A DNA stretch of 37,837 bases from Collinsella sp. (GCA_022728415.1 JAIJJM010000002.1:1-37837), one strand, 5' to 3'; positions 6,841-16,468 are shown, numbered from the stretch's first letter. Notes: a model not told the origin generated them from the letters alone. Numbers and translations are program-made.

Positions 6841-8493
6841 ATGCGCAGTAAAACAATCAAACGAATCGCGGCGGCCACACTCGCCGTGGCCACCATGATC
6901 GGCGTGGCCGCATGCGGCGGCAGCAACGGCTCCAACGGCACCGAAGCCGCAAGCACCAGCAACCAGATCCTGTACGGCGGCGACGCGGGCAGCCCCACCT
7001 TCGTGCGCAACTTCAACCCGTTCTCCTCCTCACGCCGCCAGGGCATCAACTTCATGTTCGAGCCGCTGCAGGTCGTCAACGCCATCGACGGCAAGGCGAC
7101 TCCGTTCCTGGCCACCGGAGGCAAGATCATCGATCCGCAGACCATCGAATACACGATCCGAGAAGGGGTCAAATGGTCCGACGGCGAAGACTTCACGGCC
7201 GACGACGTAGTGTTCACGTTCAACCTGGTCAAGGAGAACCCCGCCTTGGACACGCTGGGCGTCTGGCAGCACATCGACACCATCGAATCCACCGATTCGA
7301 CCGTGACGTTCCACCTCAAGGAAGCAGACATCCCTGCGGAGACCATCATCAACCAGCAGCTCATCGTCCCTGAGCACATCTGGAAGGACGTCGACGATCC
7401 GGTCAAGTGGACCAACGAGGACCCGGTCGGCACCGGCCCGTATGTCATCGACACCTTCGGCCCCAACCAGTACACGCTGAAGAAGAACGAGAACTACTGG
7501 CAGAAGGACAAGGTCGCCGTCGAGAAGATCGTCGCCCCGGCATCCAACAAGCAGCTGGACATCGTCAACAAGGGCTACGACTGGGCCTACTCGTTCATCA
7601 CGGACGTAGACAAGACTTGGGTCGGCGCCAACAAGCAGCACAACCACTACTGGTTCCCCCCGGGCGGCACCGTCTCCCTCTACCCGAACCTGACTAAGAA
7701 GCCGTTTGACGACGTGAACTTCCGCAAGGGCCTGAGCTACGCCATCAACCGCGACAAGATCGCCAAGGACGCCGAGCTGGGCTACGTCGACGGAGCATCG
7801 CAGGCCGGCCTCCTTCTTCCCAACTGGGAGGATTGGGTCAACGAGGACATTCCGAACCAGGGCAAGGTCGAGCAGGACACCGACAAGGCCCTCGAATACT
7901 TCGCCAAGGCCGGCTACACGCAGAAGGACGGCAAGCTGGTCGACGCGTCCGGCAAGCAGCTCGAACTCAACATCACCGTGCCCAACGGCTACACCGATTG
8001 GCTTCGCGGCATGCAATCCGTGCAGTCGCAGCTGGGCAAGCTCGGCATCACGGTCAAACTGACCCAGCCGCAGCCGGCCGCCTACACGCAGGCCCAGAAC
8101 AACGGTGACTTCGATCTGATCGTCTCCTCCTTCGGCGGCACTGGCAGCTTGTACCAGGACTTCAACAACCTGCTCAACAGCGAATTCGCCACCCCGGTCG
8201 GCACCTCCACCAGCGCCAACTTCGAACGCTACAAGTCCGACGAGGCTGACCAGCTTCTCGCCCAGCTCCGCGCGGCAGCCGACGAGGACGAGCAGAAAGA
8301 GATCGTCGACCAGCTCCAGCAGATCGTCTACGACGAGGTGCCCGTGGTCACGATGTTCTACGGCGGACTTTGGGGTCTGTACAGCGACAAGAACTTCACT
8401 GGATGGCCCAGCGAAGACAACCCATACGCGCCCCCGACCACTTGGAACTCCTCGATGCTTCTTGTGGTGACGAATCTGAAGAAAGCCAACTGA
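6841..8493 (+). CDS. ABC transporter substrate-binding lipoprotein, family 5, 550 aa
   Basis: A basic N-terminus (MRSKTIKRIAA), hydrophobic core and lipobox IGVAAC place the lipidated Cys at residue 25. The rest is an SBP_bac_5 protein, the OppA/DppA fold, with recognisable segments EYTIREGVKWSDGEDFTADDVVFTFNLV, NEDPVGTGPYVID and VNFRKGLSYAINRDKIAKDA. Members bind peptides, nickel or, in a well-known branch, beta-gluco-oligosaccharides such as cellobiose or laminaribiose. The phosphorylase and GH3 genes in the same operon favour an oligosaccharide ligand. It acts outside the membrane, delivering substrate to the permeases downstream. The 99-base gap after it holds a stable hairpin that may raise its expression relative to the permeases. 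Confidence 0.9.
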   Translation: MRSKTIKRIAAATLAVATMIGVAACGGSNGSNGTEAASTSNQILYGGDAGSPTFVRNFNPFSSSRRQGINFMFEPLQVVNAIDGKATPFLATGGKIIDPQTIEYTIREGVKWSDGEDFTADDVVFTFNLVKENPALDTLGVWQHIDTIESTDSTVTFHLKEADIPAETIINQQLIVPEHIWKDVDDPVKWTNEDPVGTGPYVIDTFGPNQYTLKKNENYWQKDKVAVEKIVAPASNKQLDIVNKGYDWAYSFITDVDKTWVGANKQHNHYWFPPGGTVSLYPNLTKKPFDDVNFRKGLSYAINRDKIAKDAELGYVDGASQAGLLLPNWEDWVNEDIPNQGKVEQDTDKALEYFAKAGYTQKDGKLVDASGKQLELNITVPNGYTDWLRGMQSVQSQLGKLGITVKLTQPQPAAYTQAQNNGDFDLIVSSFGGTGSLYQDFNNLLNSEFATPVGTSTSANFERYKSDEADQLLAQLRAAADEDEQKEIVDQLQQIVYDEVPVVTMFYGGLWGLYSDKNFTGWPSEDNPYAPPTTWNSSMLLVVTNLKKAN

Positions 8494-8518
8494 ACGGCAT
8501 AGACCAGATACGGCAAGC

Positions 8519-8558
8519 AATGTGGGTGCCGATGGCATCAGCGCCAGGCGCCCACATT
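8519..8558 (+). promoter_or_regulatory. Long stem-loop between binding protein and permease genes
   Basis: AATGTGGGTGCC (8519-8530) pairs with GGCGCCCACATT (8547-8558): 12 base pairs including one G-U, with a 16-base loop. There is no T-tract. Hairpins at this position in binding-protein operons usually protect the upstream mRNA or partly terminate transcription, so binding protein is made in excess of permease. Function here is inferred. Confidence 0.6.
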
Positions 8559-8592
8559 CATAAGCTCGAGATGATCATAGAAAGGACGCGTC

Positions 8593-9573
8593 GTGCGTTA
8601 TTTTCTTGGGAAGATAGGATTGTTCCTGCTCACTCTCTGGGCGGCAATCACCGTGAACTTCATTCTGCCGCGACTGATGCCGGGATCTCCCGCCGACGCG
8701 GCAGTCGCTAAACTGGCTCAGAACGGTCCGGTCACTCCGGAAATGCGCTCTGCAATCGAGGCCCAGCTGGGCGTGCTCAAGGGCAACCTCTTCAGCCAGT
8801 ACATCCAATACCTTGACAACATCATCCACCTCAACTTCGGTGTCTCCTACAGTAATTTCCCCCAGAACGTGTCCGACCTCATCGGCGCGGCGTTGCCCTG
8901 GACGCTGACGCTGGTCGGAATCGTGACCATTCTTTCCTTCACCATCGGAACGATCATCGGCGCATTCATGGCATGGAAGCGTGGCTCCGCCATCGATGCC
9001 ACGGGCAGCGTGAGCAGCTCCTTCCTCTCCGCGTTCCCCCCGTTCTGGCTCGCTCTGATGCTGCTGTATTTCCTCGGATACGTGGCGGGCCTGTTCCCGA
9101 CCTCGGGTTCCTATTCCCCTGGAATGGTGCCGGGCTTCAACCTGGCGTTCTTCGCCGACATCCTGCAGCATGCGATCCTCCCGGCCCTGACCATTCTGCT
9201 CACCTCTCTCGGAGGCTGGGTCATGGGCATGCGCAACAACATGATCAACACGCTGGGCGACGACTACGTGACCTTCGCCCAGGCGAACGGCCTTCGCAAC
9301 CGCACCGTCATGCTCAAGTACGCGGCGCGCAACGCCCTGCTGCCGAACCTGACCTCGTTCGGCATGGTCCTCGGCGGCGTCGTGGGCGGCTCCCTGCTCG
9401 TCGAACAGGTGTTCAACTATCCCGGAGTCGGCCAGCTGCTGTTCCTCGCAGTCACCAACCAGGACTACCCGCTGATGCAGGCGCTGTTCCTGATGATCAC
9501 CATCAGCGTGCTCGTCGCCAACTTCATCGTCGACATGCTGTACGGCGTGCTCGACCCGAGGACGAGGCGGTGA
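8593..9573 (+). CDS. ABC transporter permease, DppB/OppB type, 326 aa
   Basis: GTG 8593 follows GAAAGGA with 7-8 bases spacing. MRYFLGKIGLFLLTLWAAIT is the usual single N-terminal helix, followed by an external region starting FILPRLMPGSPADA, then about five further membrane helices. The cytoplasmic coupling loop, FAQANGLRNRTVMLKYAARN, is the EAA motif for contact with the ATPase. Length and layout match the DppB family. It pairs with the next gene to form the membrane channel for the family-5 binding protein. The stop at 9573 lies 32 bases before the preferred start of the partner. Confidence 0.9.
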   Translation: MRYFLGKIGLFLLTLWAAITVNFILPRLMPGSPADAAVAKLAQNGPVTPEMRSAIEAQLGVLKGNLFSQYIQYLDNIIHLNFGVSYSNFPQNVSDLIGAALPWTLTLVGIVTILSFTIGTIIGAFMAWKRGSAIDATGSVSSSFLSAFPPFWLALMLLYFLGYVAGLFPTSGSYSPGMVPGFNLAFFADILQHAILPALTILLTSLGGWVMGMRNNMINTLGDDYVTFAQANGLRNRTVMLKYAARNALLPNLTSFGMVLGGVVGGSLLVEQVFNYPGVGQLLFLAVTNQDYPLMQALFLMITISVLVANFIVDMLYGVLDPRTRR

Positions 9574-9605
9574 ACGACATGACGACTGAACGCAAGGAAA
9601 CATCC

Positions 9606-10520
9606 ATGAATGCTTCAACCAACAAGAAGACGGAAGGCGACGGCGACAACGCGCTGATGCGCGGACTGAGGGTCGCCGGACGCAGCTTCGCCACGGTCTG
9701 GTCCGTGCCCAAGGCCCGTTTCGGTATCGCTCTGCTGGCGCTCATCATACTGACCGCCGTGTTCGCACCATTGCTCGCACCCTACGATCCCAAGGCGAAC
9801 GACTTCGAAGGCAGTCTCGCCCCCTCTGCGCAGCACCTACTCGGAACCACCGCCAACGGGCAGGACGTGTTCTCGCAGCTCATGTACGGCGGCCGGGTCT
9901 CCGTGTTCGTGGCGCTGGTGGGCGGCATGCTCGCAACCATCGTCGCCGTGGTCGTCGGCCTGAGCTGGGGATACATCAAGTCCTTCGGCGGCGAATTCGT
10001 CGGCTTCATCGTCAACCTGTTCCTCGTCATCCCATCGCTGCCCCTGATGATCGTCGTCGCCACATATCTGCAGAACGGCGGCATGAGCGTCATCATTCTG
10101 GTCATCGTGCTCACCGGCTGGGCATGGGGATCCCGAGTGCTGCGTTCTCAGACGCAGGCGCTGCGATCCCGCGATTTTGTAACCGCGGCTACGTTCAGCG
10201 GCGACAGCTCCGCAAGGGTCATCTTCCACGAGATCTTCCCGAACATGCTGTCCCTGATCATCAACAACTTCTTCGGCGCAGCGACCGCAGCCGCACTCGC
10301 CGAGGCAGGCCTTGAATTCCTCGGTTTGGGCGACTCGACCACCGTCAGCTGGGGCACGATGATCTACTGGGCGCAGAACAACAACGTTCTGCTCACCGGA
10401 CAATGGGCCCTGCTGCTGGCCCCCGGCCTGATGATCGCCCTGCTCGCCGTGTCCATGACGTTTATCAACTTCGGCGTCGACCGACTGAGCAATCCCCGTT
10501 TGCGTGAAGGGAGCAAGTGA
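9606..10520 (+). CDS. ABC transporter permease, DppC/OppC type, 304 aa
   Basis: Second channel subunit. The N-terminal segment SVPKARFGIALLALIILTAVFAPLLAPYDP is the signature first helix of DppC proteins, then GTTANGQDVFSQLMYGGRVS precedes the transmembrane core. The coupling loop is RSRDFVTAATFSGDSSARVI. I prefer ATG 9606 because CAAGGAAA lies at a good distance; in-frame ATG 9579 (MTTERKETS) and GTG 9570 are alternatives that would add 9 or 12 residues. The stop TGA overlaps the ATG of the ATPase gene (10518-10522), giving tight coupling. Confidence 0.9.
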   Translation: MNASTNKKTEGDGDNALMRGLRVAGRSFATVWSVPKARFGIALLALIILTAVFAPLLAPYDPKANDFEGSLAPSAQHLLGTTANGQDVFSQLMYGGRVSVFVALVGGMLATIVAVVVGLSWGYIKSFGGEFVGFIVNLFLVIPSLPLMIVVATYLQNGGMSVIILVIVLTGWAWGSRVLRSQTQALRSRDFVTAATFSGDSSARVIFHEIFPNMLSLIINNFFGAATAAALAEAGLEFLGLGDSTTVSWGTMIYWAQNNNVLLTGQWALLLAPGLMIALLAVSMTFINFGVDRLSNPRLREGSK

Positions 10521-12172
10521 TGAGTCTGCTGACCATCGACCATCTGTCCATCGATTACGCCACGCCTGGCGAGACCCCGGTCCACGCCGTCAAGGACGCG
10601 AACTTCACCATTGAACAGGGGGAATTCGTCGGTCTGGTGGGCGAGTCCGGATCAGGAAAATCCACCCTAGGCTTCGCCATCACCCGCCTTTCCCCGCCGT
10701 CGGCGGTCATCGCAGGAGGAAGGGTCCTGTTCGACGACAAGGACATCACAACGCTGTCTGCCGAACAGCTGCGAGCCCAGCGTCAGGGCGGTTTCGCCAT
10801 GGTGCTGCAGTCCGGCATGAATGCCCTCAACCCCGTGCGCACGATTCGCAAGCACTTCATCGACATCTACAAGGCCCACGGCCATGTCAAGAAAGACCAG
10901 TGGGAGAAGTGCTCCCTCGAGCTCATCGGCAAGGTCGGACTTCCGGAACGCACGCTCGACCGATATCCGGGCGAACTCTCCGGCGGCATGCGACAGCGCG
11001 TGGCGATCGCACTCGCACTGTCCCTCGAACCCAAGCTGATGGTGTTCGACGAGCCGACCACCGCGCTCGACGTGCTGGTGCAGCACGAGGTGATGAACAC
11101 GATCCGCGAGCTGCAGAAGCAAGAAGGCTTCACCGCCATCCTCATCAGCCATGATCTGGGCATCGTGCTCGAATCCACCACGCGAGTCATGGTGATGCAC
11201 GACGGCGTGATTGTGGAGGACGCTCACAGCGAACAGATCCTGCGCAACCCACAGGATGACTACACCAAGATGCTACTGAGCCACTACGGCGATCCCCGCG
11301 CGGAGAAGGTCTCCGTCCCCGGCCTGGAACGCCGCGAATCCACACGCGCCTGCGGCTCCGACGCCGATACCACTGACATGACGATCACCGTCTCCGGCAT
11401 CTCCAAGATCTATCCGGCACGCAAGCGCGGCGAAAAACCAGTGCAGGCCGTCGACGACGTATCCTTTACGCTCGTCCCCGGCGAATCACTGGCATTGGTC
11501 GGCGCCTCGGGTTCCGGCAAGTCCACCATCGCGAAGATGATCACGGGTGTCGAACGACCTACGACGGGACAGATCACGTTGGGGGACAAGCGCATCGACC
11601 AGATGAAAAGCAAGCGCGCCTTGCGCGCCCTGCACGCCGACGTCCAAATGGTGTTCCAAGACCCCTACGCCGCGCTCAATCCGCTGCACACCGTCGAATA
11701 CACCCTGACGCGCCCCATCCTCAACTACACGAACCTGCGCGGAGCCGCGGCTCGCAAGCGCATGCTCGAACTGTTGGAAACCGTCGGTCTGACCCCCGTG
11801 GAGACGTTCGCGGCCAAGCTCCCGCACCAGCTGTCCGGCGGCCAGCGACAGAGGGTCGTCATCGCCCGCGCCTTGGCATCCAATCCCAAGGTGCTCGTGG
11901 CCGACGAACCTGTCTCCATGCTGGACATGACGTTGCGAGCCGGCATCCTCGCGCTGCTGGACGACCTGCGCGTCCGACTAAACGTGAGCATGCTCTACAT
12001 CACGCACGACCTTCTGTCCGCGCGACTCATCACCGACAAGATCATGGTCCTCAACAAGGGCCATGTGGTCGAACGAGGTGACACCGCGCAGGTGCTGCAG
12101 CACCCCACCGACGATTACACGATCCGTCTGCTTGACGCGATTCCCCGACTAGGAACGGAGCAGGACCAATGA
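10520..12172 (+). CDS. Fused double ABC ATPase, DppD-DppF type, 550 aa
   Basis: Two nucleotide-binding domains are fused in one chain. Domain 1 has Walker A GESGSGKST at residues 41-49, signature LSGGMRQR from about residue 153 and Walker B LMVFDEPT. Domain 2 has Walker A GASGSGKST at 328-336, signature LSGGQRQR from about 438 and Walker B VLVADEPVSMLD. In most Dpp/Opp systems these are separate D and F subunits; fused forms are common in actinobacteria. It powers import through the two permeases just upstream. Its ATG overlaps the permease stop, and its own stop overlaps the ATG of the hydrolase gene. Confidence 0.93.
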   Translation: MSLLTIDHLSIDYATPGETPVHAVKDANFTIEQGEFVGLVGESGSGKSTLGFAITRLSPPSAVIAGGRVLFDDKDITTLSAEQLRAQRQGGFAMVLQSGMNALNPVRTIRKHFIDIYKAHGHVKKDQWEKCSLELIGKVGLPERTLDRYPGELSGGMRQRVAIALALSLEPKLMVFDEPTTALDVLVQHEVMNTIRELQKQEGFTAILISHDLGIVLESTTRVMVMHDGVIVEDAHSEQILRNPQDDYTKMLLSHYGDPRAEKVSVPGLERRESTRACGSDADTTDMTITVSGISKIYPARKRGEKPVQAVDDVSFTLVPGESLALVGASGSGKSTIAKMITGVERPTTGQITLGDKRIDQMKSKRALRALHADVQMVFQDPYAALNPLHTVEYTLTRPILNYTNLRGAAARKRMLELLETVGLTPVETFAAKLPHQLSGGQRQRVVIARALASNPKVLVADEPVSMLDMTLRAGILALLDDLRVRLNVSMLYITHDLLSARLITDKIMVLNKGHVVERGDTAQVLQHPTDDYTIRLLDAIPRLGTEQDQ

Positions 12173-13068
12173 CGACAAGTCTGATCGGCAAAGGCAAGGC
12201 CTTCGGCCTGCTTCCCAAGCCGGAAACCATCGAACCGGTGGTCATCCACGCGGACGTCGGCCCGATCACGGCCATCCACCAACCATCCATGACCGGGGAA
12301 TCTAAGGGCACCGTTCTGTTCGTCCCGGGATTCACGGGATCCAAAGAGGACTTCTATGACCTCTTCCCGCTGCTGGGCGAATACGGATGGGATGTCTGGG
12401 CCATCTCCCAGCGAGGACAGGGCGATTCCGTCGCCCCCGAAGGCCGTGCGGAGTACACGCGCGAAAAAACGGCCGGCGACGTGGTCGAAATCGCGCAGAT
12501 CATCGCCCAGGCCCAGGGCGTGGACCGAGTCCACCTGCTCGGACACAGCTTCGGAGGCACCGTCGCGCAGGCGGCGCTCATCGAAAAACCCATCATCTTC
12601 GACAGCTTGACGCTCATGTGCTCCGGCCCGCACGGATGGCCCGGACGCAAGGCCGACCTGCGCGCGCGACTGCTCGACCATCCGGGAGTCGACCTATGGA
12701 GGCTGGACAACCCCGACAGGGCCAGCATCCCCGACGAGGACCTCAACGTCAACGACCGTTTCCTACGTATCCGCTCCGAACGGACGAGCCACGACCAGCT
12801 GATCGGCGCGATCGACCAGCTGGCCAACACGCACGACACAACGTTCGAAGTCAAGGCAACCGGCGTTCCCGTTCTGGTGTTCCATGGGGAGAACGACAAC
12901 TGGGCGTGGCCCCAGGAGTGGCAGCGGCGTATGGCCGAACTCCTTGACTCCCGGTACGAGATCATCCCGAACGCCTTTCATTGTCCCAACGGCGAGAACC
13001 CCAAACCCACGGCGGCCTTGCTCAACGACTTCTGGACTTCAGTGACGAAGGATAAAAGCAATGACTGA
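12169..13068 (+). CDS. Alpha/beta-fold hydrolase, 299 aa
   Basis: The fold signature is clear: VLFVPGFTGSKEDFYDLFPL gives the oxyanion turn, GHSFGG holds the nucleophile Ser127, and NAFHCPNGEN near the end supplies His271. GVPVLVFHGENDNWAWP is the strand that usually precedes the acid residue. No signal peptide, so it acts in the cytoplasm. ATG 12169 overlaps the ATPase stop and its own end overlaps the phosphorylase start by 8 bases, so it is translated as part of the operon. In this context an esterase that removes acyl groups from imported oligosaccharides is plausible, but the substrate cannot be read from sequence. Confidence 0.85.
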   Translation: MTTSLIGKGKAFGLLPKPETIEPVVIHADVGPITAIHQPSMTGESKGTVLFVPGFTGSKEDFYDLFPLLGEYGWDVWAISQRGQGDSVAPEGRAEYTREKTAGDVVEIAQIIAQAQGVDRVHLLGHSFGGTVAQAALIEKPIIFDSLTLMCSGPHGWPGRKADLRARLLDHPGVDLWRLDNPDRASIPDEDLNVNDRFLRIRSERTSHDQLIGAIDQLANTHDTTFEVKATGVPVLVFHGENDNWAWPQEWQRRMAELLDSRYEIIPNAFHCPNGENPKPTAALLNDFWTSVTKDKSND

Positions 13069-16000
13069 AATCACACGACATCACATCACCTCAGGCGATC
13101 TGGACATCACGATTAACGCGAACGGCAGTGTCGCTAGGATCAAGTCCGGGGACATGCAGGTGTCCCAGTACGTCCCCGGAATCCATGACGCCGGCATCGC
13201 CGGAGTGTGGCTCCGCCGCCGCGACGGGGAGAACATCGAGTCCATTCCCCTGACCGGCTTCGAATCCGCCAGCCGATGCTCCTTTGGCGGCGGCACGGCG
13301 ACATGGAGCGGAAACGGACTCGGCGTGGATTGGACGGCCAAACTCGTCATTATCGACTCCAACGAGTGGGCATGGAACGTGACCGCAAACCCGTCTGCGA
13401 ACGGTGGCGCGGGGGACTATGAATGGGATCTCGTCGTCGCACAGGACCTTGCTTTGGCTCCGGTCGAACAGGCGCTGACCAGCGAACCCTACATCTCCCA
13501 GTACATCGCATACCACGTCGAGAACGACGACAAGTACGGCAAGGTTCTCGCCGCGCGCCAGACCATGTCGGCGGCCCCGAAGCTACCTTCGTTCACGATG
13601 ATGATTGCCGAGGGCGCGTCCGCATGGCTCACAGACGGATTCGACTTCTACGGGCGCACGGCCAGGGCTGGCGAACAGCCCGTGGCTCTCACCGATCCTG
13701 ACTGGGGAGGCGGACGCACGAACCAGTTCGAATTCGGCATGGCATGCCTGCTTTCCAAGCCACGATCTCTTGGCGAAGGCCTGCAATGGACGATCCTCAA
13801 CCATTTCGACGCCGACGACCGCAATGAAATGAGCGACATCTGCACCGCCACGGTCGAGAAAGTCGAGAACATCCTCGACAGGCTTGACCTCGACCTAGTC
13901 GACTTCGCCGACTCCACCGAAATCAAGCTTCCCGACGACGCGTCCATCCTGGCCAAGGCTCCCGCGTTGAATGGCGACGAACTGGACGAACAGGCGCTCC
14001 TGGCAATCGGAGGAGGAAAGGCAACGTCCCCGGAGCGGAACGGCGAGGGCAAGACCCTGTCGTACTTCTCGGATCATGCGCGACATGTCGTCTCCGGTGA
14101 AAAGGAAATGAACGTCGACCGTTCGCACGGGCAGATCCTGCTCGCCGGCGGCGTCACCGATCCCTCCGTCCCGGCGTTCGCTGCGACGACCTATGCGCCC
14201 GGCGTGTTCGCCTCGCACATCGTGTTGGGTAACACGAACATGAACCGACTGGTGTCCGTGCATCGCACGAGCCTGAACCTCCTGCGCTCCCAGGGCGTCA
14301 GGATCCTCGTTCGACTCTCCGGACGCGACGATGAGACATGGCGTATGCTGTCGGTCCCGTCGGCATACGTGATGGATCTCGGCGGCTCGCGTTGGGTGTA
14401 TCAGATCGGCGACGAACGGATCGTCGTCGAAACCGTGGCTTCCTCCGTGGAGTCGGCGATGGATATCGCGCTCACCTCGACGTGCGAGATCGATGCGCTC
14501 ATGACCATCGACATCGAGAATCCCGAGCAATGGGCTCTCGAATCGTCGGACAACTGCGTCACGATGATTCCCGCGCAGGGAACGCTGGCCGCCGAATGCT
14601 GTACGCAATTGGGATACGCGTTCACATCCGACGGCGATTCGAACTACGTCGAAACCGAGACGATGCCCTCGTTTGTCGCCACTCGCACGCACGGCATGCA
14701 CGTCGCCTTCGCCGCCAGCGAGGAAGGCGGAGCTTCGACCGCATCTACGCGGGCCGCCGCGCACGCGTTCCATGCGGTCGACGCTGACGCGGAGCTGGAA
14801 CGTCACGCTCGAATCATCTCCGAGTACGTCGCCGATCTCGACATCGCCAACGACGACAAGCTCGAGGAATTCAACCTCAGCCTGCCGTGGTTCGTTCAGA
14901 ACGCCTTGGTGCATTTCCTGTCCCCCCACGGTCTGGAGCAGTATTCCGGAGCCGCATGGGGAACGCGAGACGTATGCCAGGGCCCGTTCGAGATGGCCCT
15001 CGCGTTCGGACATTTCGACGCCGCGCGAACCATCATCCGCAAAGTGTTCTCGCATCAGAACGAGGACGGCTCACTGCCGCAATGGTTCATGTTCGACCAG
15101 TACGCGTCCATCTACCAGCATGATTCCCACGGCGACATCCCCGTATGGCCGCTGATGGTCGTGGGCGAATACCTCGACGCCACCGGCGATGCGACCCTGC
15201 TCGACGACATCGCGCCGTTCTGGGACAACGTCAACGACAAGCCATGCGACGGGGAATCCACCGTCGCGGACCACCTGCGCCGAACCCTCGACTACATCCG
15301 GTCGCACCGCGTTCCGGGAACCGAACTGTTCAGCTACGGCGAAGGCGACTGGGACGACACGCTCCAGCCCGCCCAGGCGGAGATGAAGAAGAGCATGGCC
15401 TCGACCTGGACCATCGCACTGCTCTACCAAGCCACGAGCGCACTGGCAAGACTGCTTCCGCCAGCCGGAGCCGATGAACTGGCCAAGGATTTCAAGGCCG
15501 AGTCGGAAAGCATCCGTTCGGTCTACGACCGGGTGTTCGTCTTCGACAACGTCCTCGCCGGTTACGTCCATTACGAGAACGGCGAACCCGAACCGATCAT
15601 CCATCCGAGGGACACCCGAACCGGAATCAAATACCGTTTGATCCCGATGACCCGTTCGATCATCGCAGGACTCTTCTCCCCGCAGGAGGAACGACTTCAC
15701 GAAGGCCTGATCGAGGACAACCTGCATTATCCCGACGGCGTGCGCCTGATGAACCGTCCCGCCGCATTCCACGACGGTGAGACCACCGTGTTCAAACGCG
15801 GCGAACAGGCGGCGAACGTGGGCCGTGAAATCGGCCTCATGTACACGCACGCCCACATCCGCTACACCGAAGCCCTCAGCTTGCTGGGACGCGGAAGGAT
15901 CGGCGATGAGCTGCTTCGCATCAGCCCCGTCAACCAGTTCAAACGTCTTCCCACAAGCGAACCGCGACAGCGCAACTGCTACTTCGCATCCTCCGACGCC

Positions 16001-16414
16001 GATTTCCCCGACCGCTACACCGCTTCGGCGCAATGGGATCGACTCAAGGACGATGCGGCGAACCCGGTCGGCGTTCGCGGCGGCTGGCGAGTCTACTCGT
16101 CCGGCCCCGGCATCTACCTGCGCCAGGTCGTCCAGCACCTGCTCGGAATCCAGATCCATGCGGATCGCGTGACGTTCGACCCCGTGCTCACAACGGATGA
16201 CGACGGTCTGGAGGTCACGATCAGCCTGTTCGGAACCAAACGAACGATCCGCTACCATGTCGCGGACGTTGCGGAAGTGACCGTGAGCGGCGAACATGGA
16301 AGCGTTGACGGCCAGCGTATCGAACTGCCCTACCGCGCAGGCGGCCTCAGCATCTCCCGCGAGGCGTTGGGCGGCGCGCACGTGCTCGACGTGACCGTCC
16401 CGAACCGCGGCTGA
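13061..16414 (+). CDS. GH94-type phosphorylase, 1,2-beta-oligoglucan phosphorylase-like, 1117 aa
   Basis: An N-terminal beta-sandwich domain (residues 1 to about 260: ITINANGSVARIKSGDMQV, GVWLRRRDGENIE) is followed by linker and a second beta region, then an alpha/alpha barrel from about residue 600. In the barrel, LPWFVQNALVHFLSPHGLEQ, AAWGTRDVCQGPFEMALAFG, EDGSLPQWFMFDQYASIY and HDSHGDIPVW are the conserved blocks; Asp692 in HGDIPVW is the candidate general acid of GH94. The C-terminal part has FKRGEQAANVGREIGLMYTH and YFASSDADFPDRY. Length near 1100 and this block order resemble 1,2-beta-oligoglucan (sophoro-oligosaccharide) phosphorylases rather than the shorter cellobiose phosphorylases of about 800 residues. 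It would release glucose 1-phosphate in the cytoplasm. Exact linkage is inferred. Confidence 0.8.
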   Translation: MTEITRHHITSGDLDITINANGSVARIKSGDMQVSQYVPGIHDAGIAGVWLRRRDGENIESIPLTGFESASRCSFGGGTATWSGNGLGVDWTAKLVIIDSNEWAWNVTANPSANGGAGDYEWDLVVAQDLALAPVEQALTSEPYISQYIAYHVENDDKYGKVLAARQTMSAAPKLPSFTMMIAEGASAWLTDGFDFYGRTARAGEQPVALTDPDWGGGRTNQFEFGMACLLSKPRSLGEGLQWTILNHFDADDRNEMSDICTATVEKVENILDRLDLDLVDFADSTEIKLPDDASILAKAPALNGDELDEQALLAIGGGKATSPERNGEGKTLSYFSDHARHVVSGEKEMNVDRSHGQILLAGGVTDPSVPAFAATTYAPGVFASHIVLGNTNMNRLVSVHRTSLNLLRSQGVRILVRLSGRDDETWRMLSVPSAYVMDLGGSRWVYQIGDERIVVETVASSVESAMDIALTSTCEIDALMTIDIENPEQWALESSDNCVTMIPAQGTLAAECCTQLGYAFTSDGDSNYVETETMPSFVATRTHGMHVAFAASEEGGASTASTRAAAHAFHAVDADAELERHARIISEYVADLDIANDDKLEEFNLSLPWFVQNALVHFLSPHGLEQYSGAAWGTRDVCQGPFEMALAFGHFDAARTIIRKVFSHQNEDGSLPQWFMFDQYASIYQHDSHGDIPVWPLMVVGEYLDATGDATLLDDIAPFWDNVNDKPCDGESTVADHLRRTLDYIRSHRVPGTELFSYGEGDWDDTLQPAQAEMKKSMASTWTIALLYQATSALARLLPPAGADELAKDFKAESESIRSVYDRVFVFDNVLAGYVHYENGEPEPIIHPRDTRTGIKYRLIPMTRSIIAGLFSPQEERLHEGLIEDNLHYPDGVRLMNRPAAFHDGETTVFKRGEQAANVGREIGLMYTHAHIRYTEALSLLGRGRIGDELLRISPVNQFKRLPTSEPRQRNCYFASSDADFPDRYTASAQWDRLKDDAANPVGVRGGWRVYSSGPGIYLRQVVQHLLGIQIHADRVTFDPVLTTDDDGLEVTISLFGTKRTIRYHVADVAEVTVSGEHGSVDGQRIELPYRAGGLSISREALGGAHVLDVTVPNRG

Positions 16415-16427
16415 CGCGCCGCACACC

Positions 16428-16468
16428 GGTGTTGGCTGCCATCCCGATGGTGCATGGCCGCCAACACC
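16428..16468 (+). promoter_or_regulatory. Stem-loop between phosphorylase and GH3 genes
   Basis: GGTGTTGGC (16428-16436) pairs perfectly with GCCAACACC (16460-16468), with a small nested CCAT/ATGG stem in the loop. No T-tract follows, so it may be a partial terminator or mRNA-stability element rather than the end of the operon. Confidence 0.45.

Noticed and set aside
7030..8538. Long open frame of 502 codons on the minus strand, opposite the binding-protein gene
   Set aside because: Val/Asp/Leu-rich composition without domains, no ribosome-binding site, and exact antisense to a convincing lipoprotein gene. High-GC DNA keeps such shadow frames open.
8973..9605. Upstream extension of the DppC-type permease reading frame
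   Set aside because: The frame is open but lies inside the DppB gene; family start and ribosome-binding site place the start at 9606 or 9579.
13895..15055. 386-codon minus-strand frame
   Set aside because: Antisense to the phosphorylase, low-complexity Arg/Gly/Val composition, no recognisable motif.
13061..16414. Phosphorylase gene as a GH36 or cellobiose phosphorylase
   Set aside because: Length near 1100 residues and the block order (AAWGTRDVCQGP, HDSHGDIPVW) fit the oligoglucan phosphorylase type better than either.
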